Source: Bacteroidales bacterium (GTDB taxonomy: Bacteria; Bacteroidota; Bacteroidia; Bacteroidales; UBA932). Taken from it: a stretch of DNA of 59,478 nt. This document shows, in pieces, positions 1 to 9,007 of the stretch. The first letter of the stretch is position 1. The number at the start of each line of letters is the position of its first letter. The notes below the pieces were generated by a model that saw nothing but the letters and a program-made list of their open reading frames with translations, was not told where the DNA came from and made no database searches. A program made the translations under genes and the position numbers. The DNA lies in the NCBI GenBank assembly GCA_022648545.1, contig JALCMP010000012.1, positions 1 through 59,478 of the forward strand, in the 5' to 3' direction.

Positions 1-2484
1 AAAAAACTCGTGGGCGACGTTCGTAAAGAAATTGAGCTTGGCCTCGTATAATTTTTCTTCGTGGGTTTTTTCTATACGTCCTATAAGTATCTGTCTGTTT
101 AATCTTATCTTGTTTATTATGACGGATCTTATTACCAATACAAGTATCATGCATATAATTCCGTAAATTATAAAGGCAGGAACGCTGAGCCACCACGGAT
201 AGGCCACCCTTATAGTCAGGCCGTACATATGTTTGCTCCAGACCCGGTCCCCGTTGGTACTTCTCACCTGAAGGTAATATTTTCCGGGAGCCAGCTGATT
301 GAACGAAATAACGGGATTATTGCCGTTGCTTATCCATTTGCCGGAAGGAGCGTCGAGTCTGTAGGCATATTCGCAATTCTCGTTTTTAATAAAATCCCTG
401 GAAATAAAGGTAAGAGAGACGGCCCTTTCTTCATATCTCAATTTCAGCACGCCGTCTTTTATTACATCTTCGGCCGGATGTACGGAATTATAGATTTTCA
501 AACGGCTTAGAGCAAGTATCGGATCGAATTTTCGGACATGCATGATGGCCGGATTGAAAAAATCGAATCCTCCCACGCTTCCGAAATAAAGCATGCCGCA
601 GCCATCCATAAAATAGGCGCCGTCGGAGAACTCGTTGTTAAGCAGTCCGTCGCTGTGGGTATAGCTCTCTATTTTGCCGCTGCCGATATTTATTACCGAA
701 AGGCCCTTGTTGGTACTTATCCATACATTTCCGTCGAGATCCCTAAGTATTCCGTGGACGGTCTTATCTTTAAGCTCGTCATAAGAAAGCCTGTCCATTT
801 CGTATCTGCCGTTTTTTACGGAAAGCCGGTTGAGGCCGTAGCTGGTTCCCACCCAAAGATTCCATTTATCCTGCATCAGCGACAGCACATCATTGTTGGA
901 AAGCGAAACATTGTTCCCCGCGCTGTCCAGAGGTATAACCGAACGTCCGTCCATATCCATACGGCTGAGTCCGCCTCCGCGCGTTCCGAACCAGAAGTAA
1001 TTCCCGGATATATCGGGACACATTGCATAAACTATATCGTTGTTGAAGGGATTCCCTGTATCTGTCGATTTATATTGCCGGATTTCCCTCACGTTGTATT
1101 TTCCGTTTTTCTTAACTACAGACATCCTTATCAGCCCGTAGCCGGATGTACCGAGCCATATTACCGAATCATCGCGGGAAAAGATTATGGAATAGACCGA
1201 CTGGAAATACGGGGAACCGGCCGGCAAATGCAATTTTACGGGCCGACGGGTTCCCTCATACAGGACGTCGATGCCCGGACCGTCCGTTCCTATGAATATA
1301 TCACCCGCCGAATTTTTTCTCACCGCATATACGGAATTAGATATAAGCCCTCCGGCTTTATTGAGGAAATCCGACAGTTTGGTTCTCGAAGCATCGAGTA
1401 TCTTCACGCCGCCACCTTTCGTCCCGGCAAGGATTTCCCCCTGATCGGTTTCGCAAAAGCATCTTACGGGATGCATGGTTCCGAACGTCCTGAAAATAGG
1501 ATCGCTTGAATAGGATTGTATGAGCCCCTGCCCGTCGGTACCTATCCATAATATATTCTGACTGCCCGAAAAAAGGGTGAAGACGGAAACTTCGCGCGGT
1601 ATTCCGTCCATACAATCGGAACGTCCGTTTTCCATATAGTAATGCATGCATCCACCGTCTATGAATCCGGCATAAAGATCGTTGCCGTTTACGGAAACAT
1701 CCGATACGGTCTTCCCGCAGGTTATTTCGAAATGTCTTTCAGAAGCCATCCCGGCTTCGTATAAATAAATCCTTTCCGCCGTAATAAGTATGCATTTATC
1801 CCCGGAAACTGTAATGCGTTTTACCTCCCCCTTTATGTTGAGCGCACATAATTTCCCGTACTCGTATCCTCCGTCATTTATATCCGAATAATCTTCGTAC
1901 TTGGCGCTTCCGTTGCGGAACAAGAAAACGATCCTTCCGCCGGCATCTACGCAGAAATCCTTTACTTTTTCAGCAAACCCGACGGAAATTTTTACGAATC
2001 TGCCGGAATCGGAATCATATATGAAAAAACCGGAATTCTTTACGAAACATATTATCCTCCGGTCGGGCGTCCTTCTTATTATGAAAGACTTCTCCGAATT
2101 GGGCTTCATGTTCCCGGTTCTGGGATAAAAACGTCTGAACCTGCCGCTTTTCCTGTCGAGTTCGTTTATTCCGTCGTCGGTAGATATCCAGAGGTTCCCT
2201 CCGCATTCCGTGATCTGCCGTATTATATTATTACTTATGGAACAGGTATCGCTTCTGCTGTATCTGTAAGTACGTATATCCCTTCCGTCGTATGCATTAA
2301 GTCCGTCCCACGTTCCAACCCACAAGATATGTTCACTGTCCTCGAAAATACAGTTGACAGAATTATTAGTTAGCCCGTTTACATTGGAAATGAACTTAAC
2401 CACATCGGAAGCATATGACTTGCATACCGCTCCGAGATAAAGCGTAACGGCAAGAAAAATACCTGTGAAGAATGATTTTCTCAT
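1..2484 (-). CDS. Hybrid two-component system sensor, N-terminal part (partial)
   Basis: The reading frame is open from ATG at 2484 to the window edge, giving 828 codons and no stop. A signal peptide (about residues 1-25) is followed by repeated two-component-propeller motifs such as ILWVGTWDGLNAYDG and NLWISTDDGINELD, spread over roughly residues 30-690. A Y_Y_Y-type beta-sandwich follows (about 700-755), then one membrane helix (about 766-790), then the start of a HisKA domain ending in NVAHEFF, so the phospho-accepting His is residue 825. The kinase, receiver and probable AraC-type output domains would lie outside the window. Family knowledge: Bacteroidales hybrid sensors bind an oligosaccharide in the periplasm and activate the adjacent PUL. 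It follows a terminated SusC/SusD operon on the same strand, so it probably controls that operon. Confidence in the family is high; the ligand is inferred only from GH130 in the operon. Confidence 0.93.
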   Translation of the reverse strand, partial: MRKSFFTGIFLAVTLYLGAVCKSYASDVVKFISNVNGLTNNSVNCIFEDSEHILWVGTWDGLNAYDGRDIRTYRYSRSDTCSISNNIIRQITECGGNLWISTDDGINELDRKSGRFRRFYPRTGNMKPNSEKSFIIRRTPDRRIICFVKNSGFFIYDSDSGRFVKISVGFAEKVKDFCVDAGGRIVFLFRNGSAKYEDYSDINDGGYEYGKLCALNIKGEVKRITVSGDKCILITAERIYLYEAGMASERHFEITCGKTVSDVSVNGNDLYAGFIDGGCMHYYMENGRSDCMDGIPREVSVFTLFSGSQNILWIGTDGQGLIQSYSSDPIFRTFGTMHPVRCFCETDQGEILAGTKGGGVKILDASRTKLSDFLNKAGGLISNSVYAVRKNSAGDIFIGTDGPGIDVLYEGTRRPVKLHLPAGSPYFQSVYSIIFSRDDSVIWLGTSGYGLIRMSVVKKNGKYNVREIRQYKSTDTGNPFNNDIVYAMCPDISGNYFWFGTRGGGLSRMDMDGRSVIPLDSAGNNVSLSNNDVLSLMQDKWNLWVGTSYGLNRLSVKNGRYEMDRLSYDELKDKTVHGILRDLDGNVWISTNKGLSVINIGSGKIESYTHSDGLLNNEFSDGAYFMDGCGMLYFGSVGGFDFFNPAIMHVRKFDPILALSRLKIYNSVHPAEDVIKDGVLKLRYEERAVSLTFISRDFIKNENCEYAYRLDAPSGKWISNGNNPVISFNQLAPGKYYLQVRSTNGDRVWSKHMYGLTIRVAYPWWLSVPAFIIYGIICMILVLVIRSVIINKIRLNRQILIGRIEKTHEEKLYEAKLNFFTNVAHEFF

Positions 2485-2507
2485 AATATATATCCGGTGC
2501 GGATTAG

Positions 2508-2515
2508 TAAAGATA
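2508..2515 (-). promoter_or_regulatory. Possible -7 element of the hybrid sensor gene
   Basis: TATCTTTA on the minus strand lies 24 bp upstream of the sensor ATG, between it and the terminator of the SusD gene. It differs from TAnnTTTG at the last base, and no convincing -33 TTG is present. This is a weak call. Confidence 0.3.
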
Positions 2516-2533
2516 CCTAAAAGTAATAAACTA

Positions 2534-2574
2534 AAAAAGAAAAAGGGGCGGCCTGCATGATAGCGGGCCGTCCC
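2534..2574 (-). terminator. Intrinsic terminator after susD of PUL 1
   Basis: On the minus strand a GC-rich stem (GGG-A-CGGCC against GGCCG-CCC, one bulged A, 12-base loop) is followed by TTTTTCTTTTTT. It begins about 20 bp after the susD stop and separates the PUL 1 operon from the hybrid sensor gene. Confidence 0.88.
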
Positions 2575-2594
2575 TCTGTTCTTTTCCGGAAAAA

Positions 2595-4154
2595 TCAATA
2601 ACCCGGATTCTGTGTCAATATATCGTTACTCTTGTCTATTTCGGTCTGCGGAACAGGCAGCAGATAATCTCTTGAATCGTCGAAACCAGCACCTTTGGTC
2701 GTATTGTATTTTTGAGCATAAGCATGCATTACGGTTCCGAAACGTTGCTGGCGCATAAGATCGTCGCGCCTCCATCCTTCCATGGCAAGTTCGCATCTGC
2801 GTTCGTGCCATATTATCTTGCGTAGTGCATCTTTATCGGTAGTGGTGATATCAGGCAAAGAGGAAGCGCTCGTAGAAGGAACATAGGATTGTTTGCTTCT
2901 TCTCGGATCCACGGGATTAGTCTCGCGAGCCCTCTTTCTAACTTCGTTCAAATAAATGAGAGCCTTGCCAGGCTGTCCGGTTTCGTTCAAAGCCTCGGCA
3001 TAAAGAAGCAATACGTCGGAATAACGTATCATGCGTATATTATAACTTATCATCCATACATCCTGCCCCTGCTTTTCTATTCTGGGAACGGTCATTTTAT
3101 AATCGTGATAGCCTGTAGTAGACTGGGAATTATCCTGATCTTCGGTATCACCTACATAACGGTCGCCGGTTTGGGTAAACACGTATGTAATACGGGGATC
3201 ATCAGGATCAAAAGCATCATGCAGATCCTTGGTAGGAACATGAAATCCATATCCCTGATATCCGGAAACCAGACGGCTGGTGAAATAATGCGGAACATTT
3301 GTTCCCGTCGCAATATTTTTATCATATACCTTGTTTGGAAGTTCGAATACGGACTCGGAACTGTTTTCATATTCCGGACGCCAGTTTGCACCATAATCTC
3401 TAAGAAGCGTATAGTCCTTTTCCTTTTCCACTATCCTGTTCAATACCGTGTCGGCGGAGGCATATTCTCTTTTGAACATATATGTTTTTGCAAGCATGGT
3501 CTGGGCAAATCCTCTCGTAGCCCTGTACGCATCGGCAGCGCCATATTCCCCTTTTGCAGGCAGGGCATAAGCATCGAGACAATCGGATATGATTTGCTTA
3601 TATACATCTTCTTTTACCGAACGGGGTGTCTTTAATATTTCCGAAGGGGTCATTGGTTTCGTTACAAGCGGAACGCCTCCGAAAGTAGTAACAAGACAAT
3701 AATAGCCGAAAGCTCTCAGGGCTTTTGCCTCGTTAACATAACGGGCCAGCATTTCTGCATCCCCGGCAGCATCAGGGCCGTAATATATTACATCGTTGCA
3801 TCTGTTTATAAGATCATACAAAATAGACCATCTGCGTAGCACTTCGCCATTGGTAGTTTGTACGGTAAAATTTGAAAGTTCCATTTCTTCGGACTTGTCT
3901 GAATCTCCGGAACCGCCTTTTAACGCATCGTCGGTAGAAACATCGCCTATGAAATAATGATCGAGCGCATATTCGTTCCATGTCTGGCGGAGCTGTAGAT
4001 ATGCTCCCGTAAGAGCCTGGTTTATTTCGCTTTCGGTTTTATAATAATTCTTAGTAGTAGTCTGTCCGTAAGTAGGTTCGTCAAGATCGAATGAGCAGCT
4101 GTTCAGGCCTGCTACAGCAATCACGGAACATAAAATATAAATTAACTTTTTCAT
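2595..4154 (-). CDS. SusD-family outer-membrane glycan-binding lipoprotein (PUL 1)
   Basis: 519 aa. The signal peptide ends in a lipobox with Cys20 (LNSC), so the mature protein is a lipoprotein, expected on the cell surface. Early residues with YKTESEINQALTGAY, the RALRAFGYY helix region, SDVLLLYAEALNE and ELAMEGWRRDDLMR are typical of the RagB/SusD TPR-like fold. The protein ends in ILTQNPGY, a common SusD C-terminus. Family role: it caps the SusC barrel and delivers oligosaccharide to it. It lies 23 bp downstream of the SusC gene and is the last gene before the terminator. The substrate cannot be read from the sequence; GH130 in the operon points to a mannoside. Confidence 0.95.
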   Translation of the reverse strand: MKKLIYILCSVIAVAGLNSCSFDLDEPTYGQTTTKNYYKTESEINQALTGAYLQLRQTWNEYALDHYFIGDVSTDDALKGGSGDSDKSEEMELSNFTVQTTNGEVLRRWSILYDLINRCNDVIYYGPDAAGDAEMLARYVNEAKALRAFGYYCLVTTFGGVPLVTKPMTPSEILKTPRSVKEDVYKQIISDCLDAYALPAKGEYGAADAYRATRGFAQTMLAKTYMFKREYASADTVLNRIVEKEKDYTLLRDYGANWRPEYENSSESVFELPNKVYDKNIATGTNVPHYFTSRLVSGYQGYGFHVPTKDLHDAFDPDDPRITYVFTQTGDRYVGDTEDQDNSQSTTGYHDYKMTVPRIEKQGQDVWMISYNIRMIRYSDVLLLYAEALNETGQPGKALIYLNEVRKRARETNPVDPRRSKQSYVPSTSASSLPDITTTDKDALRKIIWHERRCELAMEGWRRDDLMRQQRFGTVMHAYAQKYNTTKGAGFDDSRDYLLPVPQTEIDKSNDILTQNPGY

Positions 4155-4177
4155 AATATTTTCTTATTAATGAAACC

Positions 4178-7100
4178 CTAAAATTGTAAATTGATACCAA
4201 AAGTCAATACTCTCGACGATGGATAATGAGTTTTATCGACTCCCATATTCAAAGGATTGTCGATTCCTATTTCCGGATCAAGTCCGGAATAACCCGTAAT
4301 CGTAAACAGATTCTGTCCGCTTACATATACCCTGCAGCTCGAAAACAGATTGGTCTTTTTGCATATCTTCTCGGGAATATTGTAGCCTATCTGCATATTC
4401 TGCAAACGCAGATATGATCCGTTTTCAACATAGAAAGAAGATGTCCTGAAGTTGTCGTTATCGTCGGAAGTTGTCATGCGCGGATACTTTGCTTTGGTAT
4501 CGCCTTCCTGCTTCCATGCCTTTGTATACGCATCTGCCAATGAATTCTGCAATCCGGCTACGCCAAGATCGCCTTTAGAGGAATTCCAGATATCGTTTCC
4601 GATAGTACCCTGGAAAGACATGCTCAAATCGAAATTCTTATAAGAAAATCCGAGATTGAATCCATATATATAATCGGGATTAGGGTTCCCTATAAAAGTA
4701 CGGTCGTTGGCATTAAGAGCTCCTTCTTTTGTAAACTTGGCGAATTTAAAATCACCCGGCTTGGCATTCGGCTGGATTACGGAGCCGTCTTCGGCTACGT
4801 AATTGTTTATCTCTTCCTGGGTCTGGAATATACCTATTTTCCTATATCCCCAGAAACGACCTATAGGACCTCCCACATATGTACGGCTTACGTTTCCGCT
4901 AAGATATTCCGAAGTAAGAGTAGTAACCTTGGTTCTGTAACGCGATATATTAAATCCCACGTTGTAATGGAAATCATTTCCTATACTGTTGTGATACTTT
5001 GCGGTAAGTTCGAATCCGGTATTCTTCAGATCCCCAGCATTAAAATATGGATCGTTTGCAAATGCGCCGAAATCGGGAACAGGCATCTGCAGCAACATAT
5101 CCTTGGTCTTCTTTACATATCCGTCTATGCTTACATCAAGGGTATATTTGAACATTGAGATATCCAAACCTATATTGGTCTGCTGGCTGGTCTCCCATTT
5201 TATATCAGAATTACCCTGATATGTTGGAACATATCCCTGTAAATATCCCGAACCGAAATACCATTGCTTCTCGTTGTTGGTTCCGATAAGGGTAAGAGGG
5301 GCGTTTGCATCTATACGCTGGTTCCCGTTTTGTCCCCAACCGGCACGTATTTTTAAACTGGAAACTACATTACTTATATTAAGATCCTTAAAAAAGTTTT
5401 CCTTGCTTATTTTCCATCCTAACGATACGGAAGGGAAATATCCCCAGCGATTGCCTTTTGCAAACCTCGAAGAACCATCCGCACGGAAATTAACGGTTGC
5501 CAGATATTTGCCTTCATAATTATAATTTATACGTCCGAGGAAAGACAACATCGAAGTAACTTCCCTGCCTCCGGTAGCCTGATCGCCCCTGGTCTGGGCA
5601 TCCAGAATCTGATATATATCATCATTCCCCAGAGCATGCGTCCTGAAGGCATTTATATTCTGTTCGTCGTTTTTCTCGTACGTACATGCCGCCATAACAT
5701 CAAACTGGTGCTTGCCAAGCTTAAGATTGTAGTTCAACCTCTGCTCAAGAGAGTAATTGAATGTTACGGCACTTTCATTAGTAAGCTTGGTCTCCGTATT
5801 ATACTTGCTTTCCATATTTGCAAGATTATCGTCTGAGAAAGTTGCGGAATATACCGGCCAGAACAATTTGTACATATTGTGATCGCGTTCAAAATTATAT
5901 TGTACGCGATAGCTGAGGCCCTTTACAATATTAACTTTGGCAAACACGTTTCCGAATACGTTGAACCAATCGTCGTGATGTGTAGGAATCCTCAACAATG
6001 AAACGGGATTGGGATCGTATGACCACTCGGTCGGAGCATATTTATTATACTCGTAATTCTCCGAAGACGGATCTACCAGAGGATTAATTACCGGAGTAAA
6101 AGGATCGGCCTTTAATATAAAATTAAAATACGGGATAGTTTCCGTACGACGCTGACGCATGGAAGCTATATTTATATTAGTACCTACCGTTACATATTTA
6201 TTTATATTGTATTCCTGATTTAATCTCAGCGAGAACCTTTTGAAGTCCGTGGTTATTATAGAACCTTCGTCATCCATAAAGCCAAGGCTTAGAGCGGTTT
6301 TGGACTTATCATTGCCCGTACGTATGCTGAGATTGTAATTCTGATTAAATCCCGTGCGGCTAACTTTCTTCCACCAGTCTGTATCATAACCCTTGTTATA
6401 CTGGTTCGTAAACTTGGTCTTCATGGAATTTTGGAAATTCTCATCATGTTCATAGGATTTTAATATAAAATCATAGAATTGCTTGCTGTTCATCATATTC
6501 AATGATTTATAGCCGTCCTTCATGCCTACATATGCGTCGAGACTAACGATTGTCTTGCCTGTTATCCCGCTTTTCGTATTTATGAGAATAACTCCGTTAG
6601 AACCTTTGGATCCGTATATGGCGCAGGCGGAAGCATCTTTCAATATTTCGATATTTGCTATATCGGAAGGATTAAGGCTGTTTATGTTGTCCATGAACTG
6701 GCCGTCCACAACATAAAGTGGATTATTGTTATTGACAGTACTCAAACCTCTTATCCTCACCACCGATTCGGATCCCGGCTGACCCGATGAAGAAGCAACA
6801 AACACACCTGCAGCTTTTCCGGCCATCATCCCGGAAATATTGGAAGAGGCATAATTCTTTATGTCCTTGTTGCTGATCGATGCTATAGATCCCGTAAGAT
6901 CGCTCTTTTTCTGAGTACCGTATCCGACGAAGACTATCTCGTTCAATTTATTTTCGGATACGAGTCTTACGTTATACACATTGCCCTTGCCCAGGATAAC
7001 TTCCTGGGTATTATACCCCAGATAAGAAACGGATAACTTTCCGGAAGTTACGGTAAGTGCGTAATTTCCCAGGGCATCAGTGGAAGTTCCGTTTTGCGTA

Positions 7101-7240
7101 CCTTCTTCCACGACATATGCTCCGGCCAATGTCTCTCCGTTTGAAGAGTCATAGACCGTACCTGTAATTTTTCTCGCTTCCTGTCCGAACATATCGGCAC
7201 AGAAAAGAGAAATCAACATTAATAAAAAATATCTTTTCAT
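4178..7240 (-). CDS. SusC-family TonB-dependent transporter (PUL 1)
   Basis: 1020 aa. A signal peptide (about 1-19) precedes a carboxypeptidase-regulatory-like beta-sandwich (KITGTVYDSSNGETLAGAYV, about 24-100). A TonB-box-like stretch EIVFVGYGTQKKSDLTGS follows, then the plug with RIRGLSTVNNNNPLYVVDG and ILKDASACAIYGSKGSNGV. The remaining ~750 residues are a 22-strand-type beta-barrel ending in an aromatic residue (FGINLQF). Family role: TonB-driven import of oligosaccharides across the outer membrane, with SusD as the lid. It sits 15 bp from the preceding lipoprotein gene and 23 bp from susD, so it is part of one operon. Confidence 0.96.
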   Translation of the reverse strand: MKRYFLLMLISLFCADMFGQEARKITGTVYDSSNGETLAGAYVVEEGTQNGTSTDALGNYALTVTSGKLSVSYLGYNTQEVILGKGNVYNVRLVSENKLNEIVFVGYGTQKKSDLTGSIASISNKDIKNYASSNISGMMAGKAAGVFVASSSGQPGSESVVRIRGLSTVNNNNPLYVVDGQFMDNINSLNPSDIANIEILKDASACAIYGSKGSNGVILINTKSGITGKTIVSLDAYVGMKDGYKSLNMMNSKQFYDFILKSYEHDENFQNSMKTKFTNQYNKGYDTDWWKKVSRTGFNQNYNLSIRTGNDKSKTALSLGFMDDEGSIITTDFKRFSLRLNQEYNINKYVTVGTNINIASMRQRRTETIPYFNFILKADPFTPVINPLVDPSSENYEYNKYAPTEWSYDPNPVSLLRIPTHHDDWFNVFGNVFAKVNIVKGLSYRVQYNFERDHNMYKLFWPVYSATFSDDNLANMESKYNTETKLTNESAVTFNYSLEQRLNYNLKLGKHQFDVMAACTYEKNDEQNINAFRTHALGNDDIYQILDAQTRGDQATGGREVTSMLSFLGRINYNYEGKYLATVNFRADGSSRFAKGNRWGYFPSVSLGWKISKENFFKDLNISNVVSSLKIRAGWGQNGNQRIDANAPLTLIGTNNEKQWYFGSGYLQGYVPTYQGNSDIKWETSQQTNIGLDISMFKYTLDVSIDGYVKKTKDMLLQMPVPDFGAFANDPYFNAGDLKNTGFELTAKYHNSIGNDFHYNVGFNISRYRTKVTTLTSEYLSGNVSRTYVGGPIGRFWGYRKIGIFQTQEEINNYVAEDGSVIQPNAKPGDFKFAKFTKEGALNANDRTFIGNPNPDYIYGFNLGFSYKNFDLSMSFQGTIGNDIWNSSKGDLGVAGLQNSLADAYTKAWKQEGDTKAKYPRMTTSDDNDNFRTSSFYVENGSYLRLQNMQIGYNIPEKICKKTNLFSSCRVYVSGQNLFTITGYSGLDPEIGIDNPLNMGVDKTHYPSSRVLTFGINLQF

Positions 7241-7255
7241 AACTTATAAATTAGA

Positions 7256-8992
7256 TTAATAATATGAAATTATATGTCGGTTGCCGGCTATAATCTTTCC
7301 GTCCGAATATTCCAGACGGGTATTAGCCGGAAGTTGAACTATAAGACGGGCGGAATCTTCCGGAATCTCAAAAGAGACATGCCCGGAAACATTCCTGGCC
7401 ATATATTTATCAGATAATACATCAAATAAATCGTATTTTCCTCCGGAATAATATTCTACTTCCCGGTCGGAATCATAAGGATTGTAATAAAGGAAGACGG
7501 GATAAGGTCTTTCAGAATAGAAATCGGTCACATTACAATCGAGCTTTAATATCCCCTTTACGTTCGTAGTATCTACTATCGCCCCGAGTATGCCCACCGG
7601 AGCGGAGCTGTAAACGCTGAACATGCTTTCGGGAGGATTGCCCCCGGCCCATTTAGGACCATCGCCGAGCGCTACCGGAGAAACTCCCTTTAGTTCCGGC
7701 TTCCCCGACACATCGGTCTTGCGCAACCCTTCGTATGCTATATTATTATCGGTAAGGGTCCTCATCTGCGGCAGCATCTGGTTCCCCGGATCTATGTATT
7801 CCGGATAGAACAGCCTGCAGGCATTGGCCATATTAAGCATCCATTTACCAATGGCTCTGGCATATTGCGGCTGATATTTTACCATCGGGACAAGAGGCCA
7901 CGACATCATTATGCTGTTCATAAGAAAGGCATAACCTCCGCCGTCGGTAGTACTTCCCTGCAGTCCGTCGACATCATATTTGCCCCATTTCCCGGTTATC
8001 ACACCCCACCCCGTACGTCCGGAAGGGCTCTTGCATCCGTCGAATACCCAGTCGAGCATTTTCGCCACATCGTATTTTTTCCCTTCCGTAGCATTAAGGT
8101 AAGCAGCCGTATATATGCCCAAAGGCATGAGGACCTCGTAGAATCGGCTTTCCTTCTGGGACAAAAGGGCATCCAGGGCACTTTCGCTATGTCTGAGATA
8201 ACGTTCGTCACCGAACTTGTTATAAGCGCAAAGAAGCACATAGGCATGGCCGGCTGCGGCATCCTGTTCCATGGGAATATTATTTAAGATGCCCTGCATT
8301 TTTGAATAATCGAAAGAAGAATAATCATAATTGCCGTCAAGCACCGAATCCGCACGTACGAACTGCTCGGCTATGGCTTTTTGTATTTCATCCGCTCCCT
8401 TTTCGTTCGGAAAGACATCGCAAACGGCATAATAAAGAGCATTAGGGAAAATATTATACCACCAGTCTCGCGAATATCCGCCGTTATCGTTGCCAACGTT
8501 CGGATATGTATTGTTCATTATGATATTCCATCCGTTATCCGAATTAAAATAATTCTGGAGCATCTTTACATAATTACGGCCATCCTGATTGGTCTTGTCT
8601 ATTCTAACAAGCCCGGCACCAAGCACGGCCGACATGGAATTAAGACTTTCGTGGTACTCCCCGTCATTTGCCTCGGCACCCTGACGGACATCATGTATTG
8701 CAGTATAAAGACCGAAAGTCGTCTGATCTACATTGCGCCTGTGATTGTCAAACCATATAAGAGGCCCAACCTCATCTTTTCGGTTAAGATCAAAAACGTA
8801 TTTGTCGAAAGAAACTGCCTTGCCCCTCCAGTCCGTCATCTTATATGGAGACGGCATATCGGGCATCTCCGCAACACGCGGTATTGCCACCTGTTCTACC
8901 TGTTTCCCGGAAGAACAGGCCGACGCCGCAAAAACGGCAACCGATAAAACGTATGACATCGGCCAAAGCCGGCGGTAAAGAAATTTTTTCAT
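7256..8992 (-). CDS. PUL-associated lipoprotein of unnamed family, paralogue A
   Basis: 578 aa, exported, with a lipobox ending at Cys26 (ASAC). I recognise it as a recurrent Bacteroidota PUL-associated protein but cannot attach a family name or a proven activity. It shares a skeleton with the upstream neighbour: MPDMPSPY near the start, a RDWWYNIFPNALYY region, GWGVITGKWGKYDV, GGYAFLMN, IGKWMLNMANACRLFYP and a C-terminal VFLYYNPYDSDREV. The regular spacing of aromatic, Asp- and Gly-rich motifs between helices suggests an (alpha/alpha) toroid like that of many glycosidases and lyases, followed by a small beta domain in the last ~100 residues; this is inference. It lies between the transporter genes and SusC in a single operon, so it may be a surface or periplasmic enzyme acting on the PUL substrate. 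Confidence 0.8.
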   Translation of the reverse strand: MKKFLYRRLWPMSYVLSVAVFAASACSSGKQVEQVAIPRVAEMPDMPSPYKMTDWRGKAVSFDKYVFDLNRKDEVGPLIWFDNHRRNVDQTTFGLYTAIHDVRQGAEANDGEYHESLNSMSAVLGAGLVRIDKTNQDGRNYVKMLQNYFNSDNGWNIIMNNTYPNVGNDNGGYSRDWWYNIFPNALYYAVCDVFPNEKGADEIQKAIAEQFVRADSVLDGNYDYSSFDYSKMQGILNNIPMEQDAAAGHAYVLLCAYNKFGDERYLRHSESALDALLSQKESRFYEVLMPLGIYTAAYLNATEGKKYDVAKMLDWVFDGCKSPSGRTGWGVITGKWGKYDVDGLQGSTTDGGGYAFLMNSIMMSWPLVPMVKYQPQYARAIGKWMLNMANACRLFYPEYIDPGNQMLPQMRTLTDNNIAYEGLRKTDVSGKPELKGVSPVALGDGPKWAGGNPPESMFSVYSSAPVGILGAIVDTTNVKGILKLDCNVTDFYSERPYPVFLYYNPYDSDREVEYYSGGKYDLFDVLSDKYMARNVSGHVSFEIPEDSARLIVQLPANTRLEYSDGKIIAGNRHIISYY

Positions 8993-9007
8993 AACATTCT
9001 CCTGTTA

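Noticed and set aside
538..1509. Long open frame on the plus strand inside the sensor gene
   Set aside because: It is antisense to a complete propeller-domain reading frame, and its own translation has no recognisable domain.
2889..3635. Plus-strand open frame of about 250 codons opposite susD
   Set aside because: Shadow of a strongly supported SusD gene; there is no ribosome site or homology signature.
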